A stretch of DNA of 64,000 nt from Brevibacillus agri (GCF_004117055.1 NZ_CP026363.1:4822501-4886500), one strand, 5' to 3'. Numbered from the stretch's first letter, positions 17,841 to 27,787 are shown. The notes: generated by a model from the letters alone, not told the origin. Made by a program: numbers and translations.

Positions 17841-17981
17841 GTGTCAAAAGGCGAAAAGACGTACCCGCAAGCTCCGGAAAAGACGCTGGATTCCAAAGCG
17901 AGCAGCAAGATGCTCGAAATCGTCGGCTTCCAAAATCCGCGCAAGACCGAGCATCACAAAACGCAAAACCACGATCGCTAG
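17841..17981 (+). CDS. 46-residue basic hydrophilic protein of unknown function
   Basis: A GTG-initiated frame with AGGAGG 8 bases upstream encodes 46 residues, rich in Lys, Gln, His and Ser with no hydrophobic segment and no cysteine. It begins MSKGEKTYPQAPEKTLDSK. A perfect 10-bp terminator follows within 10 bases of the stop, which supports a real short gene. The size and composition resemble small spore or cytosolic proteins of Bacillales, but I do not recognise the family. It may be co-transcribed with hemL. Confidence 0.65.
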   Translation: MSKGEKTYPQAPEKTLDSKASSKMLEIVGFQNPRKTEHHKTQNHDR

Positions 17982-17990
17982 GCGTGCCAG

Positions 17991-18029
17991 GCAGACACAT
18001 TCCCGCCTGAGGATGTGTCTGCTTTTTTT
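17991..18029 (+). terminator. Rho-independent terminator
   Basis: GCAGACACAT (17991-18000) pairs with ATGTGTCTGC (18013-18022), followed by seven T residues. It closes the hemL/small-protein unit. Confidence 0.9.
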
Positions 18030-18074
18030 ATGCTTTTGCCCGTTTGGTCCAGCACATATAAGTCGACGATGATA

Positions 18075-18103
18075 TTGTCAAGATTGGTCAGAGATTGTAC
18101 AAT
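18075..18103 (+). promoter_or_regulatory. Promoter of the zinc metallopeptidase gene
   Basis: -35 TTGTCA (18075-18080), 17-bp spacer, -10 TACAAT (18098-18103). The 112-base leader to the start holds no recognised element. Confidence 0.65.
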
Positions 18104-18215
18104 AAAAATAGTGAAACTGCCATGACACTTATTCGTATACATGGATATGGGACAAAATGTGTAAGGAACTGCTATTGTGCATATTTCGTAGATAAAAACG
18201 AGGAGTGAGTGCTCA

Positions 18216-18896
18216 ATGTTTTTTCACCCGATGGATTTTCTGATTCTCATTGCATTCGGACTGTCGCTCTGGGCTCAATTCCGCGTAAAGGGAACCTTTA
18301 ACAAGTACGCGGAGGTCCCTACTTCCTCCGGCCTTACCGGGGCGGAAGCGGCGCGGCGGATGCTCGATGCAAACGGCTTGACCAACGTTCCGGTCGAACA
18401 TATTCCGGGCACGCTGACCGACCACTACGATCCGATGTCCCGTGTGGTTCGCCTGTCTGATCCTGTCTACTTCGGCAACTCCATCGCATCGTTGTCCGTT
18501 GCTTGTCACGAAGTCGGCCATGCCATCCAGCACAAAGTATCGTATCCGATGCTGGTAGCGCGCCACCGCATTTTCCCGGTGGTCAACCTGGTATCCGGTG
18601 TTGCGCCGCTCTTGCTGCTCGCTGGCTTCTTTTTCAAAATGACGGGTCTGCTATTGATCGGGATTATTTTCTTCTCCGGCGCTGTTGCCTTCCAGCTCAT
18701 CACGCTGCCAGTCGAGTTTAACGCGAGCAGCCGTGCCAAAGAGCTGATGCTGAAAATGGGCTTCATCCGCAACGAGGAAGAACGCGGAGCGAGCAAGGTG
18801 CTCGGCGCCGCCGCTCTGACCTACGTGGCAGCCGCTCTGATCTCTGTTCTCGAGCTTGCCAAGTACATCATGATCTTCAGAAGCTCCGACGACTAA
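18216..18896 (+). CDS. yugP: YugP-type membrane zinc metallopeptidase
   Basis: 226 residues. The HExxH zinc motif appears as CHEVGHAIQH (about residues 97-106), with membrane segments near residues 3-22, 120-160 and at the C terminus. The conserved LPVEFNASSRA segment is typical of the Zn_peptidase_2 (YugP) family. The peptidase is predicted to act at the membrane; its substrates are not known. The start ATG follows GAGGAG by about 11 bases. Single-gene unit with its own promoter and terminator. Confidence 0.9.
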   Translation: MFFHPMDFLILIAFGLSLWAQFRVKGTFNKYAEVPTSSGLTGAEAARRMLDANGLTNVPVEHIPGTLTDHYDPMSRVVRLSDPVYFGNSIASLSVACHEVGHAIQHKVSYPMLVARHRIFPVVNLVSGVAPLLLLAGFFFKMTGLLLIGIIFFSGAVAFQLITLPVEFNASSRAKELMLKMGFIRNEEERGASKVLGAAALTYVAAALISVLELAKYIMIFRSSDD

Positions 18897-18932
18897 TCGC
18901 AGGTACAAAAAAACGTTTACTACGACAGACAC

Positions 18933-18973
18933 AAGGTACAGCCTCTTCCACAGCGGGAGGCTGTACCTTTTTA
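18933..18973 (+). terminator. Rho-independent terminator
   Basis: AAGGTACAGCCTC (18933-18945) pairs with GAGGCTGTACCTT (18957-18969) plus T-run, after yugP. Confidence 0.88.
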
Positions 18974-19011
18974 TGTGGACTTGCGTTACAATGGGACGGG
19001 AGGTTTTGTAC

Positions 19012-19845
19012 ATGCGCATCGGGATTATCGGATTAGGAAGTATGGGGCAAATGCTTGTGAAGTCGTTTTGCAAAAGCGAAGCGATCCAGCCGGAAAACGT
19101 GCTCGTCTTCAACCGGACGCAAGCAAAGGCAGACAAGCTGCAAGCGGAATACGGCGTGACCGTCGCGGCGACCGCGCAAGCGCTATGCGAGCAGGCGGAG
19201 CTGATTTTCCTCTGCACGAAGCCGCTCGACGTCTTGCCTGTTTTACGCGGGCTGTCGGTTGCTGCCGACAAGCATATCGTCTCGGTCGCTGCCGGGGTCA
19301 GTATCGCGGATGTGGAAACCGTCCACGCCGGGCCAGTCAGCAAAGTGATTCCGACCGTCACTTCCTCGGAGCTGCACGGGGTATCGCTGCTGACAAACAG
19401 CGGCAAAGTGAGCGCCGAACAGCGCGAGCATCTGCTTACTCTGCTGTCTGCCATCGGCACGGTACAGGTGGTTACCGATGCCGAAATCGAGACGGCGACG
19501 ATTTTGAGCAGCAGTGCGCCGGGACTGATCGCGGGGATTCTCGATTCTTTCGCCCAGGCGGCTGTTCGCAAAACGCCGGAGCTGGGGATTGAGGCAGCCC
19601 GCAGCATCCTCGTGGAGACGATGCTGGGAACGGCTTTGCTTTTGAAAAACGAACAGCTTGGCTTCGACCAACTGATCGAGCGCGTCGCTACCAAAGGCGG
19701 AATTACCGAGGAAGGGCTGCGCGTCCTCGACAAAACCTTGCCGGGCGGCTTTGACGAGCTGTTTGCCATGACATCGTCCAAGCACGCCGCGCTGAAGGAG
19801 CTTGTACAAAAACAGGTCGGAGAACACAGCGACGAAAAGGAGTAA
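19012..19845 (+). CDS. Pyrroline-5-carboxylate reductase family protein, ComER-like
   Basis: 277 residues. The N-terminal Rossmann motif IGIIGLGSMG and the ProC-family dimerisation domain are present. Bacillus ComER is a ProC-like protein of this size; true ProC would carry a fuller substrate motif near the end, and here the C terminus continues as a divergent LPGGFDELF segment. Whether it reduces pyrroline-5-carboxylate is therefore open. GGGAGG lies 8 bases before the ATG at 19012. The next dehydrogenase gene starts 6 bases after its stop, so the two form an operon. Confidence 0.8.
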   Translation: MRIGIIGLGSMGQMLVKSFCKSEAIQPENVLVFNRTQAKADKLQAEYGVTVAATAQALCEQAELIFLCTKPLDVLPVLRGLSVAADKHIVSVAAGVSIADVETVHAGPVSKVIPTVTSSELHGVSLLTNSGKVSAEQREHLLTLLSAIGTVQVVTDAEIETATILSSSAPGLIAGILDSFAQAAVRKTPELGIEAARSILVETMLGTALLLKNEQLGFDQLIERVATKGGITEEGLRVLDKTLPGGFDELFAMTSSKHAALKELVQKQVGEHSDEKE

Positions 19846-19851
19846 TCAGAC

Positions 19852-20715
19852 ATGATCGTAGGTTGGATTGGCTTGGGCAATATGGGCGTACCGATGGCGG
19901 GCAATCTGCTGGCGGCAGGCTATGACGTGAGCGTCTGGAACCGCACCCCGGACAAGGCGGCTCCGCTGGTCGCCCTCGGTGCGAAGCAGGTGGCGTCCCT
20001 GCCCCGGCTCGTAGAGGAATGCGACGTACTGTTTACGATGGTCAGCGACGACGAGGCGGTAAAAGCGATCTACACGGGAGCAGACGGCGTGCTGTCCGCG
20101 CGTGTATCCGGCAAGCTGGCGATTGACATGAGCACGATTGCGCCGGAGACGTCCCGTTTTCTGGCGGAGCAGGCGAAAAAAGCCGGGCTGCGTTTTCTCG
20201 ACGCCCCGGTCTCAGGCAGTGTCGGTCCGGCTAAAGAAGCTCAGCTCGTCATCATGGTTGGCGGCGAAAAAGCGGACTACGACGAAGCGAAGCCGCTCTT
20301 GGACAAGCTCGGCAAGGCCGCCATTTACCTGGGACCAAACGGCGCAGGCACCTCTGCCAAGCTGGCGATCAATCTCCTGCTCGGCATCACCGTTCAGGGC
20401 GTCTCGGAAACGCTGCTGTTCGCCCGCTCGCTCGGGATTGAGACGGAGCAAATGCTGGAGATTATTTCGCAAAGCGCTGTAGGCACTCCGCTGATTCGCG
20501 GTAAAGCGGCCTCGATTCTCGCAGACGACTATCCTGCGGCTTTTGCCTTGAAGCATATGGCCAAAGACCTGCGCCTGGCCCGCGAGGCTGGCGTGTCTAC
20601 GCCGCTGGCGGAATCGGCGCAGGCAACCTATCGTCAAGCGCTGGAGGAAGGGCTGGGCGAGCTGGATCTGATGGCGATTCTGCGTCATCTGCAAGGCCCT
20701 TCCCTTACCAAATAG
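19852..20715 (+). CDS. 3-hydroxyisobutyrate dehydrogenase family NAD(P)-dependent reductase
   Basis: 287 residues. N-terminal GLGNMGVPMAGNLL binds the dinucleotide; DAPVSGSVGPA is the family substrate motif, and the catalytic lysine is in GAGTSAKLAINLL (about residue 169). Members reduce small beta-hydroxyacids or succinic or glyoxylic semialdehydes; the preferred substrate is not visible. Translationally close to the ComER-like gene (6-base gap), with ribosome binding site AAAGGAG inside the end of that gene. Confidence 0.87.
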   Translation: MIVGWIGLGNMGVPMAGNLLAAGYDVSVWNRTPDKAAPLVALGAKQVASLPRLVEECDVLFTMVSDDEAVKAIYTGADGVLSARVSGKLAIDMSTIAPETSRFLAEQAKKAGLRFLDAPVSGSVGPAKEAQLVIMVGGEKADYDEAKPLLDKLGKAAIYLGPNGAGTSAKLAINLLLGITVQGVSETLLFARSLGIETEQMLEIISQSAVGTPLIRGKAASILADDYPAAFALKHMAKDLRLAREAGVSTPLAESAQATYRQALEEGLGELDLMAILRHLQGPSLTK

Positions 20716-20730
20716 CCAAGCAAACGAAAA

Positions 20731-20756
20731 AACCGGAGTCGCTCCGGTCTTTTTTG
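20731..20756 (+). terminator. Rho-independent terminator
   Basis: ACCGGAG and CTCCGGT flank a 3-base loop and are followed by TTTTTT. It ends the two-gene reductase unit. Confidence 0.88.
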
Positions 20757-20838
20757 TACAGATAAGAATTTGTAAGATTCTTATCCACTAAGGCTACGCC
20801 AAAGACTTGGCGCAGCCACGTTTTCTAACATCCAGCCG

Positions 20839-21308
20839 CTACAGCCTGGCCTTCAGCCATGCGTTGAGTTGTTGGGCCTCGGCCACGGCCCGCGCGTCTG
20901 CGAGCACATCCCCCGGCTTGTTGCCTTCACCAATGATGTAGCCCGCATATGGCATCTCGACAAAGGAAAAGACGTACTGGAACTGCAGAATCAGCGGCAG
21001 CCCTTTCAGCCGCGGCTGGTCGCCGCCCGTCGCGATGACGTAGGCTTGTTTTTGTCCGAGCGATTCCTTGAACGCATAGCGTTCGTCGCGCAAACTTTGC
21101 GACCAGCGATCGACGTAGTTTTTCATATGGCCGGACATGCCGTACCAGTAAATCGGCGTGGCGAAAATCAAAAAGTCATGGGCGAGCACCGCTTCCGTGA
21201 CCTCGTCGTAGTCGTCTGCCACCGCCGTAAAGCCGCCTTCCGCATGCCGCTGATCGTGAATCGGGAGAATGTTTTTTCCCGCAGGCGAATGCTGGTGTGT
21301 TCGATCAT
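20839..21308 (-). pseudogene. Decayed NAD(P)H-dependent FMN reductase (flavodoxin-like)
   Basis: The frame from 21222 to 20839 encodes 127 residues of the flavodoxin-like reductase family, including FATPIYWYGMSG and the MKNYVDRW segment. Upstream of 21222 the same frame continues readable homology (ILPIHDQRHAEGGF), but the preceding residues (MIEHTSIRLREK) lie in another frame. The two join if one A is added to the A6 run complementary to 21272-21277. The N-terminal phosphate-binding loop of about 28 residues is absent; a neighbouring gene's terminator occupies that place. Either a shortened protein starts at GTG 21222 or the gene is dead. Confidence 0.75.
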
Positions 21309-21313
21309 TGTAG

Positions 21314-21342
21314 CAAAAAACCCTCCAGCTTTCGCCAGAGGG
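21314..21342 (-). terminator. Terminator of the upstream MFS gene
   Basis: On the - strand CCCTCTGGC pairs with GCTGGAGGG around GAAA, followed by TTTTTT. It lies between the MFS gene and the reductase relic. Confidence 0.85.
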
Positions 21343-21351
21343 TATCGCCTT

Positions 21352-22599
21352 TTAAAAAGTTTGCCCCTGCTCCTGCTCACCTGCATGCGCGGGCCACTTT
21401 TGCCACAGCCGCCATGCCAAGCCAACTGCCACCGCCAGCAACAGACCAGAGAGCAAATAAACGGCACGCGTGCCGAGCCACTGGGCCAAAGCTCCCATCA
21501 CCAGCGAGGACAGCCCGAAAACAAGCGCGTCGAGCGTGCCTTTTGCAGACAAGACGTAAGGCAATGCCGCTTGCTCTGTCTCCTGCTGCAAAATCGTCTG
21601 CTTGCTCACCAGCGCAATCTCCAGAAACGGACCAAGCGCAAAGGAAAACAGCAAAGCCGCCAAAGGGTAAGGCGTGCTGCCAAACAGCAAGGTCATGAGC
21701 GCGGAACCGCTAACTCCCGCCACCAGCCAGCGCGGCAACTGCCGGTTCATCCGCCCGGCGTACTTCAAAAGCAAAGTGCCGCCGATGATCGAGCCAAGCA
21801 GGTAGCCCGCATTGATGTATCCCCACCACTCTTCGCCCTGCCCCAGCACTTCCAGGACATAAGGCAACAAAATCGCCGCGATCCAGACTGCGCCCGCGAT
21901 GCCCATGACGACATCCAGCGCCACCAGTTGCCGCAGTAGCGGCACATTGCGGATCGTTTTCCAGCCCGTAAGCCAATCTCCCTGCGGCTGCTGGGGAGAG
22001 ACACGCAAGCCCGCTTCGCCTTCGGCATTAGCCAGCTTGGGCTTGACTCCCAGCATGGCGAGCGTTGCCAAGACGTAGGCGGCCACTGTGCCCCAGAGAA
22101 CGGTGCTCGCTCCCAGCCAGGCCACGAGCAAGCCCCCTGCCGCCCATCCGGCAAAATGAACCGTCTGATCGGAAGTCGCGAGCAGGCCGTTTGCTCGCAT
22201 CAGCTCTTGGCGGAGCACAAGCTGCGGCACCAGCGCATTGCGCGCCGGGTTTGCCCAGCCGTCCATGAAGGCGATCATCGCCCCGAGACTGTAGAGCAGC
22301 CAGAGCCATTGCGTCCCCGTCTCCCTGTCCACGCAAACAGCCGCTGCCGCAAGCAATGCCGTTTTCAGCGCTTGCGACAAGACGAGCATGCGCGAAAGCG
22401 TCCATCTGCGAAAAAAGAGCGGCGCGGTCAAGCCGCTGACAGACTGCGCCGACAAAATCACTACGGGCACAAACGCCGTGTACATCACCGAGCCGGACGC
22501 CGCGTAGATGACCGAAATGAACGCCACAATGTAAAAAACATCCCCCAGATTGGCCAATGTCTGACCCGCCCAGAGGCAAACGAATCGTCTATGCCACAC
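21352..22599 (-). CDS. MFS transporter, DHA3/macrolide-efflux-like
   Basis: 415 residues with about 12 membrane segments; the loop region ARNALVPQLV is typical of the MefA-like DHA3 group. These proteins are proton-driven exporters of macrolides and related drugs or remain uncharacterised. The frame could start at TTG 22608, but that abuts AGGAGG; GTG 22599 is 9 bases away and gives MWHRRFVCLW. It is in one orientation with the next MFS gene upstream but separated by 114 bases. Confidence 0.85.
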   Translation of the reverse strand: MWHRRFVCLWAGQTLANLGDVFYIVAFISVIYAASGSVMYTAFVPVVILSAQSVSGLTAPLFFRRWTLSRMLVLSQALKTALLAAAAVCVDRETGTQWLWLLYSLGAMIAFMDGWANPARNALVPQLVLRQELMRANGLLATSDQTVHFAGWAAGGLLVAWLGASTVLWGTVAAYVLATLAMLGVKPKLANAEGEAGLRVSPQQPQGDWLTGWKTIRNVPLLRQLVALDVVMGIAGAVWIAAILLPYVLEVLGQGEEWWGYINAGYLLGSIIGGTLLLKYAGRMNRQLPRWLVAGVSGSALMTLLFGSTPYPLAALLFSFALGPFLEIALVSKQTILQQETEQAALPYVLSAKGTLDALVFGLSSLVMGALAQWLGTRAVYLLSGLLLAVAVGLAWRLWQKWPAHAGEQEQGQTF

Positions 22600-22713
22600 G
22601 ATGCACAACCTCCTGTCGGTTCAGGACCGTTCCCGACGTCCTGACGGAATATGCAATTATTCCTGCCGACTTTTCATCACAATGGAGGTGCACCTCTTTT
22701 CGTCAACTATGTT

Positions 22714-23934
22714 TTATTCTATTCCAGATTCTGTAGACTGTACAGATTTGTTGCGGAAAAAGCTGTAGTACACCCAGCCCGCGTTGATGAACAAAAAAGC
22801 GCTCGTCATGAAAAACACGCCGTTGATGCTCACGTACCCGGCCATAAAGCCGCCGATCATCGGCCCGAGCATGCTCCCGATGCTGACGAAGCTGTTGTTG
22901 TAGCCGTAGACGCGGCTGACCATATGCGCAGGGGTTGCGCGGCGCAGCAGCGCGTTGACAGAAGGCAGCAAGCCGCCGAGCGACAGCCCGAGCAAAAAGC
23001 GCAGGACCACCAGTTGCCACACCGTCCAGACCAGCCCTTGCGGAATGAACAGGAAGGCCGCCGCGAGCAAGGCGAACAACAGCACTTTTTGCGAGCCGAA
23101 CCGATCTCCCAGCCGTCCCAACTGCGGAGAAGCGAACACGTTGGCAATCCCCATCGCCGCCTGGACAATTCCCGCCCACAGCGCTACCTTCGCCCCTTCC
23201 GAGCTGACCAACTGCGAGATGTAGATCGGCAAGACAGGCACGATGCTGAACAGCGCAAACTGGATCATCACGGTTACAAAAAAGAGCGCCGGCAGCTCTT
23301 TGGACGAAAAGATCATCTGAAAATCTTCCTTCAGGCTGGAGCGGTCCTTTTTTTCTGGTGGAACAAACGTCTCTTTTACCGTAAACGTAATGACCAAAGT
23401 AGCGAGCAAAAGCAGGCTGCCTGTCACCACGAAGATCATCCGAAAGCCGATCTGATTCGCCAGCACACCGCCAAAAAGCGGTCCCATGATCGTGCCCGCC
23501 GTAATAAACGATTGCAGTAACCCCTGCGCCCAGCCGATCCGTTCTTTCGGCACAGACGAAGCTACGAGCGCCGTGCTGGCCGGAATGATCCCGCCCACAA
23601 GCCCGTTAATCAGCCGCAGCGCCAAAAGCTGCCACAAGCTTCCGGCAAAGCCCGTCAGCGCAACCGTGATCGACATGAAGTAGCCGGAGCGCAAAATCAT
23701 GATCTTGCGCCCGTGCTTGTCAGCCAGATTGCCCCAGATCGGGGACACCAGCCCTGCGGTCAAAAAGTTGGCCCCAAAAATGATCCCCGCCCACGCCGTT
23801 ACCTGGTGCGGATCGTCAATTCCGAAGTCTTGCTGAATGTAGAGCGGCAAAAACGGCATAATCATGCTCATAGCGACCATGACGACAAACAGCGATCCAC
23901 ATAGCACGTATAAATTGCGTCGCCATATCTCCAT
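22714..23934 (-). CDS. MFS multidrug efflux transporter, YfmO/MdtG-like
   Basis: 406 residues with 12 predicted segments. The loop 2-3 motif GNLADKHGRKIMIL and the helix 5 motif GPLFGGVLANQIG are signatures of proton-driven drug efflux. It resembles YfmO or MdtG by eye. GGAGGG lies 6 bases before the ATG. The ABC exporter gene is encoded 32 bases upstream, so an export operon is possible. Confidence 0.87.
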   Translation of the reverse strand: MEIWRRNLYVLCGSLFVVMVAMSMIMPFLPLYIQQDFGIDDPHQVTAWAGIIFGANFLTAGLVSPIWGNLADKHGRKIMILRSGYFMSITVALTGFAGSLWQLLALRLINGLVGGIIPASTALVASSVPKERIGWAQGLLQSFITAGTIMGPLFGGVLANQIGFRMIFVVTGSLLLLATLVITFTVKETFVPPEKKDRSSLKEDFQMIFSSKELPALFFVTVMIQFALFSIVPVLPIYISQLVSSEGAKVALWAGIVQAAMGIANVFASPQLGRLGDRFGSQKVLLFALLAAAFLFIPQGLVWTVWQLVVLRFLLGLSLGGLLPSVNALLRRATPAHMVSRVYGYNNSFVSIGSMLGPMIGGFMAGYVSINGVFFMTSAFLFINAGWVYYSFFRNKSVQSTESGIE

Positions 23935-23966
23935 CTAACTCCCTCCATTCCCCCCTGGTCAATCAA

Positions 23967-25748
23967 TCACTTTGCGCCTGTCTCAGACGCTGTTCCAAAA
24001 TCCTGGACGCTCCACAGGCTATGGTACACTCCTTTTTGCGCAAGCAGCTCCTCGTGCTTGCCTTGCTCGACAATTTGCCCCTCGCGCATGACCACGATCT
24101 TGTCCGCATGCGTGATCGTAGACAGGCGATGCGCCACGATCAGCGTCGTCCGGCCTTTGGTCAGGCGAGCCAGCGACTCCTGAATCATGTGCTCCGACTC
24201 CAGATCAAGGGCAGAGGTCGCCTCGTCCAAAATGAGAATGCCCGGATTGCGCAAGAAAACCCGCGCGATGGCAATTCGCTGCTTTTGACCCCCGGACAGC
24301 TTCACGCCGCGCTCGCCCAGCTCGGTGTCGTAGCCTTGGGGCAGCTCGCTGATAAAATCATGCGCGTTGGCCGCGCGCGCCGCTTCCTCGACAGCCTGCT
24401 GATCCGCCGCCGGATTCCCCATCAGGATATTGATTTTGGCAGATTCACTAAACAAAATATTATCCTGCTGCACCAAGCCGATATGATGGCGCAAGTTTTG
24501 CTGCTTCAGCTCGCGAATGTCGATGCCATCTATCGTAATCCGCCCTTCTGTCACATCCCAAAAACGCGGCAACAGGCTAATCAGAGACGATTTTCCGCCG
24601 CCGGACATCCCGACGATCGCCACGGTCTCGCCTGGTTTAATTGTCAGGTTCACGTCCTGCAAAACGAGCGGCCCGTCTTCCCGGTAGCGGAACGAAACGT
24701 GCTCAAAGCGAATTTCTCCCCGGATGCGCCCCGTCGCAGGATCAACAGGCAGCTCGCTCGCGTGGGGACTGTCCACGATGTCGTAGGACTCGTCGAGAAA
24801 CTCGAACATCCGGTCCATCGAGGCGATCGCTTGCGTCAAAACGGTGCTGGAGTTGACCAGACGCCGCAACGGCGTGTACAGACGCTCCAAATAGGCGTAA
24901 AACGCCACCAGCGTCCCTACGCTCATGCTGCCGCCGATCACCTGGTAGCCCGCGTAGGCGATGACGAACAGCGGCGCGATATCGGTGACCGTATTGACGA
25001 CGGAAAACGTTCGCGCGTTCCAGCGCGTATGCTCCAGCGCCTTGTCCAGAAACTGGTTGTTTTCCTTGGCAAATCCTTTGCTCTCGTGGCTCTCCAGCGC
25101 AAAGCTGCGGATCAGCGCCATGCCGTTCACGCGCTCGTACAAGTATCCTTGCAGCCGGGCCAGCGCGGCAGAGCGCTCCCTCGTCAACTGGCGCAGTTTT
25201 TTGTAAAAGTATTTGACGGAAAAACTGTACAGCGGAAAGACGACGATGGCGACAAGCGTCAGCTCGACGTCCATGGAAAACATAATCAACAGCGTCAGGC
25301 CGATCGTAATCAGATCGAGCCACAAATTCATCAGGCCCGTCTCCACAAAGCTTTTCGTGGACTCCACGTCGTTAATGACCCGGGAAATGACCTCGCCCGT
25401 CTTCGTGTTGTTGTAGTAGCGCATCGAGAGCCGCTGCAAATGGGCATAAAGCTGATTGCGAATGTCAAACAAAATTTTGCTGGACACCCACTGCGCGTAA
25501 TATTGGCGAATGTACTCGACAGGCGCACGCACCACCGTAAACACCAAAAACGCGGCGAGCATCAGCCAGAACAGTTGCGTCAGCTTTTCCTCGCGGGGAA
25601 TCGGGCTTGGCAGCAGATCGTCAATCACGTATTTGATGAGAAGCGGCAGAGCAAGCGGAATGGAAAATTTGATGATGCCTATGAATATGGTCCCCAATAT
25701 TTGTTTCCAATAGGGCATGACATATGCCAAATAGCGGCGTATGCTCAA
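23967..25748 (-). CDS. ygaD: ABC exporter with fused membrane and ATPase domains, YgaD-like
   Basis: 593 residues. A six-helix type I exporter domain (about 1-320) precedes an ATPase with Walker A VGMSGGGKSS, signature LSGGQKQR, Walker B ILILDEATSALD and the switch His in IVAHRL. It works as a homodimer or with a partner half-transporter; cargo may be lipid or drug. The start is TTG, 8 bases after GGGAGG. Position near ygaC and fabL matches ygaD in Bacillus subtilis. A perfect 11-bp hairpin (25774-25807) stands between it and ygaC and may attenuate read-through. Confidence 0.88.
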   Translation of the reverse strand: MSIRRYLAYVMPYWKQILGTIFIGIIKFSIPLALPLLIKYVIDDLLPSPIPREEKLTQLFWLMLAAFLVFTVVRAPVEYIRQYYAQWVSSKILFDIRNQLYAHLQRLSMRYYNNTKTGEVISRVINDVESTKSFVETGLMNLWLDLITIGLTLLIMFSMDVELTLVAIVVFPLYSFSVKYFYKKLRQLTRERSAALARLQGYLYERVNGMALIRSFALESHESKGFAKENNQFLDKALEHTRWNARTFSVVNTVTDIAPLFVIAYAGYQVIGGSMSVGTLVAFYAYLERLYTPLRRLVNSSTVLTQAIASMDRMFEFLDESYDIVDSPHASELPVDPATGRIRGEIRFEHVSFRYREDGPLVLQDVNLTIKPGETVAIVGMSGGGKSSLISLLPRFWDVTEGRITIDGIDIRELKQQNLRHHIGLVQQDNILFSESAKINILMGNPAADQQAVEEAARAANAHDFISELPQGYDTELGERGVKLSGGQKQRIAIARVFLRNPGILILDEATSALDLESEHMIQESLARLTKGRTTLIVAHRLSTITHADKIVVMREGQIVEQGKHEELLAQKGVYHSLWSVQDFGTASETGAK

Positions 25749-25859
25749 CCAGCATACCTCCCTTACATAGAAACTTGGCTGTGCCCGATTCGTTCAGGCA
25801 CAGCCAAATTTGCACGTATGTGATCGTGCTTCGCCTTTTTCAAGTTTAGGACAGTACAA

Positions 25860-25895
25860 GGAAATCCCTCCCCCGGATTTACGGGAAAGGGATTA
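25860..25895 (-). terminator. Probable terminator at the ygaC stop
   Basis: AATCCCT...AGGGATT with inner CCCG/CGGG pairing, partly overlapping the last codons of ygaC. The T-run is weak (TTTCCTTG). Confidence 0.5.
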
Positions 25896-26429
25896 TTCCT
25901 CATCGTCTCGCACTAAAAGATACCGCTCGTACCAGCGTTGAACAAAGCCGTTCTGAAAAGGGCCGCGGCGCGCGCTTACCCAGTCCAGCACTTCTCGCAG
26001 CGCTGTCTGTACTTTTTCCACGACAAACGGAGGGTAGTTCATCTGTTTGCTGTGCAACAGAAACTCCTCTTCATCGAGAATCGAATACGTCATGTCGGGA
26101 AACACCTTTACATCGAGATCATAGTCTATGTAGCTAAGAAGCTGACCCTTCATGCTGAAGGGCGAACCAATGTTGCAGTAATAGTAGATGCCGTCGTCGC
26201 GAATCATAGCAATGGTATTGAACCACTGGCCCCGACCAAAAGTACAAATGGCCGGCTCACGCGTGCGCCACTCCCGCCCGTCTGCTTCTGTCACCTTGAC
26301 CCGATCGTTTCCCCCAATCACCACCGCATCACTGGTGTGAATCAGCGTGGATTTGTCCCATATGCGGTGCAGCGAATGATCGTGTTTATAGCTTTCAATG
26401 CGGATATTGGAGCCCGGAGTTGGTGACAT
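25893..26429 (-). CDS. ygaC: DUF402/UPF0374 nucleoside tri-/diphosphate phosphatase-like protein (YgaC)
   Basis: 178 residues. The sequence matches the YgaC/UPF0374 family throughout, including the aromatic YYYCNIGSPF strand, the acidic metal-binding segment YIDYDLDVKVFPD and ILDEEEF. Some members have been shown to hydrolyse nucleoside tri- and diphosphates with divalent metal; in vivo role is unclear. Ribosome binding site GGGGAGAG before ATG. Its order next to ygaD is conserved with Bacillus subtilis. Confidence 0.9.
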   Translation of the reverse strand: MSPTPGSNIRIESYKHDHSLHRIWDKSTLIHTSDAVVIGGNDRVKVTEADGREWRTREPAICTFGRGQWFNTIAMIRDDGIYYYCNIGSPFSMKGQLLSYIDYDLDVKVFPDMTYSILDEEEFLLHSKQMNYPPFVVEKVQTALREVLDWVSARRGPFQNGFVQRWYERYLLVRDDEE

Positions 26430-26477
26430 GACTCTCCCCTTTCTTCTCTTCTCTATTTGAATGGGGACAAGCCTCCT

Positions 26478-26891
26478 TTAGGAAGAGAGCTTTTTGGAAA
26501 GCGTAACAAATTTTTGTACTTCGTAGCCAAGCGAAAGGTAAAACGGAAGGACTTCCGGATTCGCCTGATTGACCATAATCAGGACGTTGTTGACGCCTCG
26601 TTGTTTGAAGCGCTTTTCGATGGCAGACACGAGTTCGCGGCCAATGCCGGAACCTTGCATCTCGGGGAGAACAGCCAGCCGGTAAAAATAGGCGCGCGCT
26701 CCGTCGATCGTGCCGACCACGACCCCAACAACTCTGCCGTCTTTTTCCGCAACCATAACCAAATCGCTGTCCCATGCCAACTGTTGGGCCAAATCGTTCA
26801 ACGACTCCGTGTCCGATTGGTCCAAACCCGTCTGTTGCCAGATACTTGTGATAGCCGAATAGTCACCGAGCCGAAACGGACGAATCAGCAT
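26478..26891 (-). CDS. GNAT-family N-acetyltransferase
   Basis: 137 residues. Acetyl-CoA binding motif A appears as LAVLPEMQGSGIGRELV, followed by a motif B-like end (NPEVLPFYLSLGYE). Substrate unknown. An upstream ATG at 26933 gives an Arg-rich, unsupported extension, whereas AAGGAGG lies 6 bases before the ATG at 26891. It occupies the place between fabL and ygaC where Bacillus subtilis carries sspE and ygaB. Confidence 0.87.
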   Translation of the reverse strand: MLIRPFRLGDYSAITSIWQQTGLDQSDTESLNDLAQQLAWDSDLVMVAEKDGRVVGVVVGTIDGARAYFYRLAVLPEMQGSGIGRELVSAIEKRFKQRGVNNVLIMVNQANPEVLPFYLSLGYEVQKFVTLSKKLSS

Positions 26892-27001
26892 ACGTTGCCT
26901 CCTTCGTAACCTTCTTCCTCTATTGTACAACACATGGACAACTTTGTCTTGTGTAGTGAGACGTCAAAGTCGCCAACTCCTGGTCACCGCAAAAGCACAA
27001 A

Positions 27002-27778
<777 letters not shown>

Positions 27779-27787
27779 TCACCAACT

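Noticed and set aside
20757-20820. Two adjacent palindromes (GATAAGAAT and GGCTACGCC types)
   Set aside because: Neither has a T-run; they may be remnants of a terminator of the decayed reductase, but no function can be supported.
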